From the NCBI GenBank assembly GCA_035934015.1, contig DASYYH010000003.1, positions 372,001 to 436,000 of the forward strand: a stretch of DNA of 64,000 nt, given 5' to 3'. Made by a program: the position numbers and the translations under genes. Within the stretch, counting starts at the first letter, position 1; the number at the start of each line of letters is the position of its first letter. The notes under the pieces are model-generated. The model worked only from the letters and a program-made list of their open reading frames with translations, searched no databases and was not told where the DNA came from. Positions 44,020 to 53,186 of this stretch are shown in pieces. Origin of the DNA: Candidatus Acidiferrales bacterium. Its GTDB lineage: Bacteria; Acidobacteriota; Terriglobia; Acidiferrales; UBA7541.

Positions 44020-45438
44020 TTAATGTCCTGCACGCACAGGCTCGACAAGAAGCGTCAGGCCCTGGACTTTATTGACGCGCACTTGCGTTCCTTTCGCAAT
44101 GGCCTCGCTCGAGGCGGCGCGCCACAGCTCGCCGTGGATCATAACCATGCCACTGACGCCAGCCGATTCGACAGGTTCCGTGATTTCTCCGACTGCTCCG
44201 ACCAGTTGCTCGGCGCCCGAGGCCTGCTTCCAGCGCAAAGAGCGCAGGACGAGGCGCATCAGGAAAATGATGATGAGCGCGACGGGAATGGTGACGGCCA
44301 AGGCAATGGCCGGACGCACGCCGCCTCCCGTGATGGGAGAGTGGACCAGCATCAGCGCGCCGAGCAGCATGGAAATCGCGCCGCCGACGCCGAGAATCCC
44401 ATGCGTGGGATATTTCGCTTCGAGGACGAAGAGGACGATAGCGAGAATGATGAGCAAGAGACCGGCGAAGTTCACGGGCAGCATGTGCATGGCAAAGAGC
44501 GCGAGGACGAGCGCGATTCCACCAATCACGCCGGGAGCAAACAGACCGGGGTGAGTGAACTCAACGTAGAGACCGAGAAAGCCGAGGATGAGGAGGATGA
44601 AAAATGTGTCGGGAGCAGCGACGAAATCGAGGAACTTTTCGCGGCTGCTCATTTCGTGAAGTTCGACGACAGGATTCGAGAGGTTGAGAGTTTGCTTTGT
44701 GCCGTCGAGGCGCGTGATCGTGCGGCCATTGAGATCGGCGAGAAGCTCCTGGACATTGGGGGCGACGAGATCAATCAATTTCCCGTTGAGAGCTTCTTCT
44801 TCGCTGAAGGCTTTTGCGTCAGTCACGGCAGTAGCAGCGAGCGTCACGTTGCGTCCGCGAAGCGCGGCGTAACTGCGCAGATATGCGGTCGCTTCGTTCA
44901 TGATTTTGCGCTCGAGGGTATCGTTGACGTTGACCGGACTTCCGGCGATTTCCAAGAGCGGCGAAGCGGCGCCTGTGTCGGTGCCCGGCGACATCGCGGC
45001 GACATCTGCGGAGATGAGGATGAAAAATCCGGCGGAAGCAGCGCGCGAGCCGGAAGGCGAAACATACGTGACGACAGGCACGGAAGAATGGAGGATGGCG
45101 GCGATGATCTCGCGCATGGAGGTATCGAGGCCCCCGGGCGTGTTGATGGTGATGAGAATCAGGCTGGCGTGGGCGCGATTGGCGGCGTTGATGCCTCCGA
45201 CGATATATTCGGAAAGAATGGGTTCGATTTCGCCATTGATCTGCAATTCGCAGACGTTTGCGGGCGACGCTGGCGAAGCGGCTCTTGCGGAGAACGAGGC
45301 AAATGAGCCGCAGGGCGCGGCCAGAAAGAGAAGCGCAGCAACGGCCGTCAGGACGGACAATCGAAAAGCACGCGGCGACGAAACGCAGCTCTCCTCGCAA
45401 GGAATGCGATTGCGAGAGGGTGGAATTGCGCGCGTCAT
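44020..45438 (-). CDS. NfeD-family membrane serine protease
   Basis: A 472-residue protein with a signal-like N-terminus (residues 25-50), a ClpP-fold domain (about 60-250), three or four membrane helices (about 280-390) and a C-terminal OB-like NfeD domain. In the ClpP-like part, INTPGGLDTSMREIIAAIL and SGSRAASAGFFI are the usual motifs, with the Ser in AASAG as the likely nucleophile; a Lys partner may be in LERKIMN. It acts on membrane proteins, and the adjacent slipin is the expected partner. A TATAAT box sits only nine bases before the ATG, with no obvious ribosome site. Confidence 0.9.
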   Translation of the reverse strand: MTRAIPPSRNRIPCEESCVSSPRAFRLSVLTAVAALLFLAAPCGSFASFSARAASPASPANVCELQINGEIEPILSEYIVGGINAANRAHASLILITINTPGGLDTSMREIIAAILHSSVPVVTYVSPSGSRAASAGFFILISADVAAMSPGTDTGAASPLLEIAGSPVNVNDTLERKIMNEATAYLRSYAALRGRNVTLAATAVTDAKAFSEEEALNGKLIDLVAPNVQELLADLNGRTITRLDGTKQTLNLSNPVVELHEMSSREKFLDFVAAPDTFFILLILGFLGLYVEFTHPGLFAPGVIGGIALVLALFAMHMLPVNFAGLLLIILAIVLFVLEAKYPTHGILGVGGAISMLLGALMLVHSPITGGGVRPAIALAVTIPVALIIIFLMRLVLRSLRWKQASGAEQLVGAVGEITEPVESAGVSGMVMIHGELWRAASSEAIAKGTQVRVNKVQGLTLLVEPVRAGH

Positions 45439-45447
45439 CCCGCTGGC

Positions 45448-45453
45448 ATTATA
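45448..45453 (-). promoter_or_regulatory. Putative -10 box for nfeD
   Basis: On the minus strand a perfect TATAAT lies nine bases upstream of the nfeD ATG at 45438. No matching -35 at 16-18 bases was found. Confidence 0.4.
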
Positions 45454-45542
45454 GCAGGGACGGGACAGGCCGAGGGATTAAGATACGGGCCGCGGCGGGA
45501 CTCGCCAGATTGAAAACGACTGGCAATTCCGCTCGAAAACTC

Positions 45543-46355
45543 CTAGTGCTTCGGCAACAGCCCGGGCACGGGCTGGAAAACGGCCTGCACGCGCGGATCC
45601 TTGACGACCAAGGCGAATGACGGATCCGTCCTGGCAGAATCGAATTTCTTATATCCATCGTCGCGGGACATCGTGAGATAGTGCGCGGCGCGCTCGGCGT
45701 TTCCCAACTGCGCGTACATGCGCGCGAGGAGGAAATAGAAGGAACCCATATCCGTGGTACCGCGCGGTTGAACGATGGATCCGCTGCGGCCATGCGAATT
45801 CATGACGCCGGGATCAATCTGAATGGCGCGACGGAAAGAATCCATGGCCTGGGAATATTTCTTGGAATCGAAATACGCGCAGCCGAGATTGTAATAGACA
45901 GGGGCAACATCCGTGCGCAGGGAGAGGGATTTCTGGTACCAGTCGATGGCGTGGCTGTATTTGTGGCGATCGTATTCGACAGTGCCAATGTTGTTATAGG
46001 CGTCGGCATACTTCTTATCCGCCTTGATCGCCAGCTTGAAAGCGCGCTCGGCACTGCCATCGTTGTGGTTGCCTTCGTAGGCGATGCCGAGCTTATTGAG
46101 AAGCTCGGCGTTGTGCGGGTCCCCTTTGACGAGACTCTTGTAGGTGGAAATCGCCTGAGGATACATTTTCTGGGCCATGAAAATATCGCCGTGGAGTTCA
46201 GTGGCCTGCGACTGAGACTGGTCCGAGCGCATGGTAGAATCCTTGCCCGTCGAAACCTGCTGGAGAGAGGCAACAGCAGACCGCTGCGCGACGGCGACAA
46301 AAGGCAGGACACAAAAGCAACCGAGAACTAATACAGGCAGGGCCAGACGCTTCAT
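45543..46355 (-). CDS. Exported TPR protein
   Basis: A 270-residue protein from ATG 46355, preceded by GGAGGGG; an open frame to 46658 overlaps the PBP gene. A signal peptide (VLVLGCFCVLPFVAVA) is followed by tandem TPR repeats: AISTYKSLVKGDPHNAELLN, AERAFKLAIKADKKYADAYNN, AIDWYQKSLSLRTDVAPVYY and AMDSFRRAIQIDPG. Repeats usually scaffold protein complexes. It lies 22 bases after the PBP gene and about 100 bases before nfeD, all on the same strand, so it could assist envelope assembly. No enzymatic domain. Confidence 0.82.
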   Translation of the reverse strand: MKRLALPVLVLGCFCVLPFVAVAQRSAVASLQQVSTGKDSTMRSDQSQSQATELHGDIFMAQKMYPQAISTYKSLVKGDPHNAELLNKLGIAYEGNHNDGSAERAFKLAIKADKKYADAYNNIGTVEYDRHKYSHAIDWYQKSLSLRTDVAPVYYNLGCAYFDSKKYSQAMDSFRRAIQIDPGVMNSHGRSGSIVQPRGTTDMGSFYFLLARMYAQLGNAERAAHYLTMSRDDGYKKFDSARTDPSFALVVKDPRVQAVFQPVPGLLPKH

Positions 46356-46377
46356 ATTCACCCCTCCTCCAGCAACC

Positions 46378-48954
46378 CTACTGATCCGGCTTCGGTTTGG
46401 CTGGCGGTTTTTTATTACTTCCAAAGATACCAAAAATCTTGTCCAGCAGACTCTTTTTATTTTGAGGAGGTGCAGCAGCCGCTGGCGAGCCCGGCGGAGG
46501 AGCGGGCACAGCGGGCGGCGCGGCTTTCGCAGCCGATGCGCCGGTTTTGCCTGGCTCTGTTGCCGATTGCGAGCCGGGGGGAGGCGGAGTGGATGATTTG
46601 CCAAAAAGATGAGAAAGCCACGAAACAGGAGGAGCGTTTGAAAGGCCTCCGGCACCATTATCCGGACAAAATGCTGTTGGCTCCGTCCCGGCGATATAGA
46701 CCTCGTTGACCGTATCGGGGCAGTTCACCGTGGCCAGATCGCCGGATTGCGGGTCCACGGTGACATTTACAAGGCCCTGCGGCTCAGGAAACTCCTGCAT
46801 GTCCTGATAGGCAGGCAAGGCCTCGGCACGCTTCATGAATTCGGCCCATACAGGAGCGGCAGAGTTCGCACCGGAAAGGCCGAGGTCGCGGTCGTCGTCG
46901 TATCCCACCCAAACGATGCAGAGGAGGTTTGTCGTGTAGCCGGCGAACCAGCCATCCTTCGAAGTTCCCGTCTTGCCTGCGGCGGGGGCGTCAAAACCAA
47001 GAGTGCGGACGCGATTGCCGGTGCCGTGGTTGATGACGTCTTCAAGAATATTCGTGACCAGATAGGCGACGCGAGGATCGAGGAGGGCCTTGGTTTGCGG
47101 GATGGATCTTTGAAGAATGGAGCCATCCGCGCTGACGACTTTATTCAGGAACCGCGGTTCGGCGCGTACGCCGTTATCGGCGAAAATCGTGTACCCCGCG
47201 GCGACCTCGAGAGGCGTCATGACATAAGAGCCCAGAGCCATGGCGGGAGTCGCCTGAATGCCAGGGTCAAGCCCGAGCTGCTGCGTGAAATCCTTCACGC
47301 GGTCATAGCCGACCATCTGCGCGAATTTCACGGTGGCGACATTGAGAGAATGCGTGAGCGCTTCGCGAGCGGTGACGGTACCGTAAAACTGGCCTTCGTC
47401 GTTATTCGGCGTGTAGTCATTGCCGTCGAAAGTGAAGGTTGTCGGTTCGTCAACGACGGTGGTCTCCGGCGTGACGACGGGCTGGAGACCGGCGACAGCA
47501 TTATCAAAAGCAGCGGCATAGACGAAAGGCTTGAAGGAAGAGCCGGGCTGGCGGCGAGCGAGCGCGTGATTGAGCTGGCTCTCACCATAATCGCGGCCAC
47601 CGACGAGCGCGAGGATGGCCCCACTCCGGGGATCCATGGCAATGAGCGCGACTTGCGGTTTGGTTGCAGGAAGGCCCTTGCGTTTTTCGAGAGCGTAGCG
47701 GCGGGCCAAGGCGTCATCCACGTCCTTCATGCCGACTTGAACAGCTTGCTCCGCGGCGGCCTGGAGATTGGGATCGAGCGTGGTGTAAATGCGGTAGCTC
47801 TGCGTGGTCAAGTCGGACTGCGAATACTGGTCGAGGAGAGAATCGCGGACCATGTCAACGAAAAAGGGAGCGGTGCGGCTGGAACCACCGCCGCCGACGA
47901 ATTTGAGAGCCTCGGCGCGAGCGGCATTTTCCTGCGCGGGCGTGATGTAACCGTCCTCCAGCATCTGGCGCAGGACACGATCGCGCGCATCAGCAACGCG
48001 ACCGGGATGACGCTCGGCGGAGGTGTAGCGATTCGGCGAGCGAATGATGCCGGCGAGGAAGGCGCACTGGGCCAGATCGAGATCGCGGACATCCACACCG
48101 AAATAGGCTTCGGCGCCCTCGCCGAATCCGCGAATGGCGAAGCTGCCGCGATTGCCGAGATAGATTTCGTTGGCGTAAAGCTCAAGAATTCGCTCCTTGG
48201 AGAAGCGATGATCGAGCTCCAAGGCGACCATGGTTTCGGCGAATTTGCGGCGCCAGGTGCGCTCGGTGGAAAAGAAGAAGCTGCGCGCGACTTGCATGTC
48301 AATCGTGCTGGCGCCCTGCGCGCGAGCGTCGTGACGCAGGTCGGCGATGGCGGCGCCAGCGATACGAATGGGGTCGAAGCCGCCATGCTCGAAGAAGCGC
48401 TTGTCCTCAGCCGCAAGAACGGCGTGGATGAGCGTCGACGGCAAGTCTTCATAACGCACGACGCGGCGCTTTTCACGAGAATCGTCAAAGAGATTGGTGA
48501 GAAGTTCGGGCTCGATCTGCGCGGAACTGACCGATGCGTTAAAGGAGAGCAGGCGAATCGCGGTGATCTTTCCAGCAGCAAAGGTCACGCGCAGAGGGTT
48601 TTCGCCGTTGAAATAAGAATCCTCAGACGGATAGACGGTTACGGAGGATTTTCCGACTTGAAAGCCGCCGGTGGCGCCGCCGCCCTTGGCCCCTGAATAG
48701 CCGTTGTTGACGAGATAGCCGGCGAAGTCCTGCGGCGTCATGCTCTGGCCGACAAAAATCTTCTGTGGCGCGGAGTAAATGTGGGACGCATGGCCGAAGA
48801 CCTGGCCCGTGAGGCGTTCGTCAATGAGATGGCTATCGCGAACCCAATAGAACGTGAAAATCCCGGCGCCGATGAGCAAGACGCAGAGAGCCGCTCCCAG
48901 CAGCGCCAGGCCGAAACGCGAGGTCCAGAATCCGCGGGCCATCCGGATACGCAA
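46378..48954 (-). CDS. Class A penicillin-binding protein (PBP1b-like)
   Basis: An 858-residue bifunctional peptidoglycan synthase. TTG 48954, five bases after GGAGG, fits better than ATG 48942. A membrane helix at about residues 13-36 is followed by a UB2H-like region (YSAPQKIFVGQSMTPQDFAGYL). The glycosyltransferase domain has AAEDKRFFEHGGFDP and GASTIDMQVARSFF. The transpeptidase domain has the nucleophile motif PGSSFKPF, then SLNVAT and KTGTSKDGWFAGYT. The C-terminus is a long Pro/Ala linker with GSNKKPPAKPKPDQ. It polymerises and crosslinks glycan in the periplasm. Neighbours are a DUF4845-like gene and a TPR gene on the same strand. Confidence 0.93.
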   Translation of the reverse strand: MRIRMARGFWTSRFGLALLGAALCVLLIGAGIFTFYWVRDSHLIDERLTGQVFGHASHIYSAPQKIFVGQSMTPQDFAGYLVNNGYSGAKGGGATGGFQVGKSSVTVYPSEDSYFNGENPLRVTFAAGKITAIRLLSFNASVSSAQIEPELLTNLFDDSREKRRVVRYEDLPSTLIHAVLAAEDKRFFEHGGFDPIRIAGAAIADLRHDARAQGASTIDMQVARSFFFSTERTWRRKFAETMVALELDHRFSKERILELYANEIYLGNRGSFAIRGFGEGAEAYFGVDVRDLDLAQCAFLAGIIRSPNRYTSAERHPGRVADARDRVLRQMLEDGYITPAQENAARAEALKFVGGGGSSRTAPFFVDMVRDSLLDQYSQSDLTTQSYRIYTTLDPNLQAAAEQAVQVGMKDVDDALARRYALEKRKGLPATKPQVALIAMDPRSGAILALVGGRDYGESQLNHALARRQPGSSFKPFVYAAAFDNAVAGLQPVVTPETTVVDEPTTFTFDGNDYTPNNDEGQFYGTVTAREALTHSLNVATVKFAQMVGYDRVKDFTQQLGLDPGIQATPAMALGSYVMTPLEVAAGYTIFADNGVRAEPRFLNKVVSADGSILQRSIPQTKALLDPRVAYLVTNILEDVINHGTGNRVRTLGFDAPAAGKTGTSKDGWFAGYTTNLLCIVWVGYDDDRDLGLSGANSAAPVWAEFMKRAEALPAYQDMQEFPEPQGLVNVTVDPQSGDLATVNCPDTVNEVYIAGTEPTAFCPDNGAGGLSNAPPVSWLSHLFGKSSTPPPPGSQSATEPGKTGASAAKAAPPAVPAPPPGSPAAAAPPQNKKSLLDKIFGIFGSNKKPPAKPKPDQ

Positions 48955-49074
48955 ACGTTCCTCCGAAGTCTGACTTCCGGGATCAACTGTCGGAGGCCGG
49001 GCGCGATGCGCGTTGGGCCAGGCGCAACGTTGGCCGAGAGCTCTCCCGGAACTGCTACATACTAAGTTGCTATT

Positions 49075-49449
49075 CTAAATGGAAGTGTTGTTTGCCTGGG
49101 GATGAAAATGCAACTGGAACTGATAAACCTTCAAATCTATGGGGACGGTGTAGTCCACGGAAATGGTGACCTGGCCAGAGACGTTGGTGACTTGAATGGC
49201 CTTCGGGGACGCCTGGATGCCCAGAGAATCCAACTTCTTCTGAACGTCCTCGATAACCTGGTCTTGCGTCTTGCGATTTACGGCCGCGAACGTGGCCTCT
49301 TCCTGAATGGAATCCTGCAACTCGTAGTTGTTCACCAGCGCCGGGACGATTTTCACGGCCGAGAAGATAAAGGCAATCAGGATGACCAAGGCCAGAAAGG
49401 CCTTAAACCTGGCTCCCCCTCTTTCGGTATTTCGCGGTTCGCGCAACAT
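49075..49449 (-). CDS. DUF4845-like membrane-anchored protein
   Basis: A 124-residue protein. One membrane helix at about residues 17-37 (FLALVILIAFIFSAVKIVPAL) is followed by a small domain outside the membrane (NRKTQDQVIEDVQKKLDSLG and GQVTISVDYTVPIDLKVYQFQL). This layout matches DUF4845 proteins, whose function is not known. It lies between proS and the PBP gene, with a 120-base gap before the latter. No catalytic residue is obvious. Confidence 0.7.
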   Translation of the reverse strand: MLREPRNTERGGARFKAFLALVILIAFIFSAVKIVPALVNNYELQDSIQEEATFAAVNRKTQDQVIEDVQKKLDSLGIQASPKAIQVTNVSGQVTISVDYTVPIDLKVYQFQLHFHPQANNTSI

Positions 49450-49581
49450 AGGCTAATCCCCTGCCCGGCAACAAACTAACAAAGCTCCCCAGAGAAATCC
49501 TAGCACCCCAAAAGGGAGGAGCGACATTCCCGTGGGGAGAAGTTTCGGAGGAGTTACCTGTCCGAAGGGGAAATTCTGCGA

Positions 49582-51024
49582 TTAGTAGGCTTTGGCGAAA
49601 ATGGCCTGTTCGGCGGCTGACTGGCCGCAATAGACACACTTCCCCGAGCCAGCGGTCTGTTCGAGAGGAATGCAACGCATGGTGGCCTTGGTCTCTTCTT
49701 TGATTTTGGCTTCGCAATCCGCGCTGCCGCACCAGTGGGAAAGCGCAAAACCCTTTTCGACCGCGGATTTGAACTCGTTGTAATCCTTTGGCTCAACCGT
49801 ATTGGCCTTGCGGAAAGCGAGGGCGCGATCGAAGAGCGATTGCTGAATTTCATCGAGCATCTTCGCCACGGTGGGCGCGATTCCCTGCTGCGAGACAGAG
49901 GTTTTGCCTTCGCGGCCAGGGCGGTCGCGGCGAGCGAGAACGACGTTGCCCGCGGCGACGTCCTTGGGACCAAGCTCGATGCGGAGAGGCACGCCGCGCA
50001 TCTCCCAGTCGTTGAACTTGAAGCCGGGGCTCATGCCGTCGCGCTCGTCCATCTTGACGCGAATGCCGACAGCGATGAGTTCCGCGCGAACTTTGCGAGC
50101 GGCTTCGAGAACAACGTTTTTCTCATCGTCCGATTTAAAGATGGGAACGATGACGACCTGATACGGAGCCAGGCGCGGAGGCAGAATCAACCCCTGGTCA
50201 TCACCATGAACCATGACGATGGCGCCGACGAAACGCGTCGAAAGGCCCCAGGAAGTGGTCCAGCAGAATTGGTGCACGCCATTTTTGTCGAGATACTTGA
50301 TCTCGAATGCCTTGGCGAAATTCTGGCCGAGATTGTGAGACGTGCCGGATTGCAGCGCTTTGCCGTCACCCATCATGGCTTCGATCGAATAGGTGATATC
50401 GGCGCCGGCGAATTTTTCGGAGTCCGATTTGCGGCCCGGAATTACGGGAATGGCGGCATCGCGAACGGCAAAATCGCTGTAAATGTCGAGCATCTGGCGC
50501 GTTTCGGCTTCGGCTTCTTCGAGTGTCGCATGAGCCGTGTGGCCCTCCTGCCAGAAAAATTCGAGAGTGCGGAGGAAAAGCTTCGTGCGTAGCTCCCAGC
50601 GGACGACGCTGTTCCACTGATTGATGAGCACGGGCAGGTCGCGATAGGACTGAATCCATTTCGCGTAGGCGTGGCCGATGATGGTTTCGGAGGTCGGGCG
50701 AATCACGAGAGGCTCTTCGAGCTCTTCTCCGCCGCCAACGGTGACCACAGCAAGCTCCGGCGAGAAGCCGGCAACATGGTGCTGCTCCTTGTCGATGAAA
50801 CTGCGCGGAATCAGCAGCGGAAAGGCGGCGTTCATGTGGCCGCTGGCTTTGAAGCGGCGATCCAAGCCGGCAGTGATGTTCTCCCAAAGCGCCCAACCAT
50901 AGGGACGAACAATCATGCAGCCGCGCACAGGCGCGTAATCGGCCATCTCCGCGCGAAGAACGACCTGGTTATACCATTCGGCGAAATCCTCAGCGCGAGT
51001 TGGGAGTTTGCGATCTGCCGCCAT
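49582..51024 (-). CDS. proS: Prolyl-tRNA synthetase, archaeal/eukaryotic type
   Basis: A 480-residue class II synthetase charging tRNA-Pro. Motif 2 region: VIRPTSETIIGHAYAKWIQ and NQWNSVVRWE, LRTKLFLRTLEFFWQEGHTAH; motif 3 includes GVHQFCWTTSWGLSTRFVGA and HGDDQGLILPPRLAP. The C-terminal zinc-binding extension WCGSADCEAKI and KCVYCGQSAAEQ ends in AY, as in archaeal-type ProS. It lacks the editing insertion of the bacterial type. Start ATG 51024. A promoter-like sequence lies about 130 bases upstream. Confidence 0.93.
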   Translation of the reverse strand: MAADRKLPTRAEDFAEWYNQVVLRAEMADYAPVRGCMIVRPYGWALWENITAGLDRRFKASGHMNAAFPLLIPRSFIDKEQHHVAGFSPELAVVTVGGGEELEEPLVIRPTSETIIGHAYAKWIQSYRDLPVLINQWNSVVRWELRTKLFLRTLEFFWQEGHTAHATLEEAEAETRQMLDIYSDFAVRDAAIPVIPGRKSDSEKFAGADITYSIEAMMGDGKALQSGTSHNLGQNFAKAFEIKYLDKNGVHQFCWTTSWGLSTRFVGAIVMVHGDDQGLILPPRLAPYQVVIVPIFKSDDEKNVVLEAARKVRAELIAVGIRVKMDERDGMSPGFKFNDWEMRGVPLRIELGPKDVAAGNVVLARRDRPGREGKTSVSQQGIAPTVAKMLDEIQQSLFDRALAFRKANTVEPKDYNEFKSAVEKGFALSHWCGSADCEAKIKEETKATMRCIPLEQTAGSGKCVYCGQSAAEQAIFAKAY

Positions 51025-51149
51025 ACTCAGCTCTCTGCCGCCTCTCTAAATTCTATTCCTTCCATTCTATTGCTTCGTCTCCGCGCATATTCGAATTCTT
51101 CCACGAACCGGCAATGACATTGCACAGAATGAGCGCAGGAGAGCAAATG

Positions 51150-51178
51150 AGCGTAACGGAGGCTTAATGAGTTGTCAA
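51150..51178 (-). promoter_or_regulatory. Possible promoter for proS
   Basis: On the minus strand TTGACA (51178-51173) and a 17-base spacer precede TACGCT (51155-51150). The -35 box is perfect; the -10 box matches poorly. Confidence 0.4.
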
Positions 51179-51206
51179 CGGAAGCGGAGGCGCTCCGGGA
51201 AAAAGC

Positions 51207-51698
51207 TCACTTGCCGATGAATTCGTCGACGATTTCGGCGGCGATGGGAAGGCGGAAAAGTTCGCGCTGGTATGCCTTAATCATGCACACGATCCAGAGA
51301 ATGAATGTGAGGAGACCAATCAGGCTGTGAACGCCTCCCCAGGCACCAAAGTCGTCCCATCGAAAAGATGGGCCCCAGAAAATGCGCGAGCCGAAGAAAA
51401 TGCTCACGGCAGTGCTGAGGATGTTCAGGATGCCGAAAGTCACTAAAGATTGCGCTGCATGGAAGCGCACGAACGGCCGCTTGTCGATCAGGAGAAAAAT
51501 CAGGCCGGTGACCCATCCCAAGGCGTAACAGAGCAAGCCCGCCACATTTTCGGAGAGGCCGGAGTCAGCGATTGGCATGGCGGCTCCTTGCGGCGCACCC
51601 GCGGGAGCAGCGACTGGCGCGTGTTGCGGCGCGCCACAATTCGAGCAGAATGCGGCGACATCGGCTACAACGGATCCACACTTTGAACAATGTGGCAT
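51207..51698 (-). CDS. Zinc-ribbon protein with DUF4870-like membrane domain
   Basis: A 163-residue protein. The N-terminus is a zinc ribbon, CSKCGSVVADVAAFCSNCG (residues 4-22), joined by a Pro/Ala linker to a membrane domain with three or four helices: VAGLLCYALGWVTGLIFLLI, FHAAQSLVTFGILNILS and a helix near 130-145. The arrangement matches DUF4870-type proteins, whose function is not defined. GGGAGAG precedes the ATG. Confidence 0.85.
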   Translation of the reverse strand: MPHCSKCGSVVADVAAFCSNCGAPQHAPVAAPAGAPQGAAMPIADSGLSENVAGLLCYALGWVTGLIFLLIDKRPFVRFHAAQSLVTFGILNILSTAVSIFFGSRIFWGPSFRWDDFGAWGGVHSLIGLLTFILWIVCMIKAYQRELFRLPIAAEIVDEFIGK

Positions 51699-51783
51699 GG
51701 GCTCTCCCTAGCAAGAATGAAGCTGGCAGGAGCGTAACAAAGCCCCCGGCAGGCGGCAAGTAAATTGGAAGAATGAAGCGCGA

Positions 51784-53127
51784 TTGAGTAGAATCGCGCG
51801 GCAAAATGAATCAATTGCCGAGGCTTCTGATCTCGCGGAGAGTGCTTCCCTGCCGACTCCATTCGTGAATGCTGAGCCGCGACCCACGCGGCGAATTCTG
51901 GGGCTCGAGTGGCCAAGGCGAATCAGCCCGGCGGAGCGCAATTCTCTGCTTGCGGGCGGCTTCGGCTGGATGCTGGACTCCTTCGACGTGACGCTGTACG
52001 CGATGGTGCTCGCGTCCCTGATGCGGGACTTGGGAATCGGAAAAAGCACCGGCGGACTGCTGGGATCGCTGACGCTGCTGGCATCGGCGGCGGGAGGAGT
52101 GATTTTCGGATTTGTCGCTGACCGCATCGGGCGGTCGCGTTCGCTTTCGGTTTCCATCGTAATTTATTCCGTGGCGACGGCGGCTTGCGGCTTTGCGAGC
52201 AGCGTAGCCATCCTTGCGATTTTCCGCGTGATTCTTGGGCTCGGCATGGGCGGCGAATGGTCGGCCGGTGCGGCGCTTGTGGCGGAGACTTGGCCGGCGG
52301 AGCACCGCGGCAAGGCGCTGGGGCTGATGCAATCCACATGGGCCATCGGCGGAATGCTGGCCGCGGGCGTTGCATGGGCGATTTTGCCGCGATGGGGATG
52401 GCGCGACGTATTTTTCGTCGGTGTGGCTCCGGCATTGATGGCACTGTGGATTCAGCGGCGCGTCCCCGAACCGGAGATCTGGAAGATTCATCAGCAGGCC
52501 GCTGGGAAAACGGCGCGCGTGCCGCTGCGTGTTTTTTGGCGCGAGGACATTCGCTGGAACGGATTGCTGGCAACGGCGATGAATACGTTCAGCATGATTG
52601 GATATTGGGGACTCTTCACCTGGATCCCGGCGTATTTTTCGCTGCCTGTGTCGCAGGGAGGCCGCGGGCTGAGCGTTGCAGAAACGTATTCGTGGCTTTT
52701 GATCATTGGCGCCGGGCAATGGCTCGGATATGTGCTGTTTGGGTTCGCGGCGGACGCATTTGGCCGGCGACAAACATATTTCGCGTATCTCGCCGTGGCG
52801 GCAATTCTTGCGCCGGTGTACGGATTTGTTGATCGGCCGACGCTGCTGCTTGTGCTTGGGCCGCTTGTGGCGTTTTTTGGCACGGGATTTTTTTCGGGGT
52901 TCGGCGCGATTGCTTCGGAACTTTTCCCGACGGAGATTCGCGGGACGGCGATGGGACTCAGTTACAACGTTGGGCGAGGAATTTCGGCGATTGCGCCGTT
53001 CATGATCGGCAAACTGGCGAATCGGTTTGGACTCGGACATTCGTTTTTTTTCCTGGGAGCTTCCTTTTTCGTCGCGGCCCTTCTGACTTTGGCGCTGCCG
53101 GAAACACGAGGCAAACAGCTCGAATAA
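51784..53127 (+). CDS. MFS transporter (sugar/aromatic-acid symporter type)
   Basis: A 447-residue protein with 12 predicted membrane segments. Motifs of the major facilitator superfamily: GFGWMLDSFDVTLYAMVLAS on helix 1 and GFVADRIGRSRSLSVS between helices 2 and 3. RVILGLGMGGEWSAGAALVAE on helix 4 and FFPTEIRGTAMG-type LFPTEIRGTAMGLSYN near the C-terminus are typical of the aromatic acid:H+ and sugar porter groups. The substrate is not clear. TTG 51784 is the likely start, since an ATG nearby is out of frame. The gene is divergent from the zinc-ribbon gene. Confidence 0.85.
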   Translation: MSRIARQNESIAEASDLAESASLPTPFVNAEPRPTRRILGLEWPRRISPAERNSLLAGGFGWMLDSFDVTLYAMVLASLMRDLGIGKSTGGLLGSLTLLASAAGGVIFGFVADRIGRSRSLSVSIVIYSVATAACGFASSVAILAIFRVILGLGMGGEWSAGAALVAETWPAEHRGKALGLMQSTWAIGGMLAAGVAWAILPRWGWRDVFFVGVAPALMALWIQRRVPEPEIWKIHQQAAGKTARVPLRVFWREDIRWNGLLATAMNTFSMIGYWGLFTWIPAYFSLPVSQGGRGLSVAETYSWLLIIGAGQWLGYVLFGFAADAFGRRQTYFAYLAVAAILAPVYGFVDRPTLLLVLGPLVAFFGTGFFSGFGAIASELFPTEIRGTAMGLSYNVGRGISAIAPFMIGKLANRFGLGHSFFFLGASFFVAALLTLALPETRGKQLE

Positions 53128-53186
53128 ACGCTGCGAGAGACGCGGGATACGCGATGGTTCGCATAAGCTGCGGGCGGTCAAGCGCG

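Noticed and set aside
42874-45306. A plus-strand open frame of 810 codons
   Set aside because: It lies opposite the SPOR, slipin and NfeD genes, has no recognisable protein and follows from GC-rich codon use on the other strand.
46747-48696. A plus-strand open frame of 649 codons
   Set aside because: It is antisense to the class A PBP, whose motifs are clear; no ribosome site or family match.
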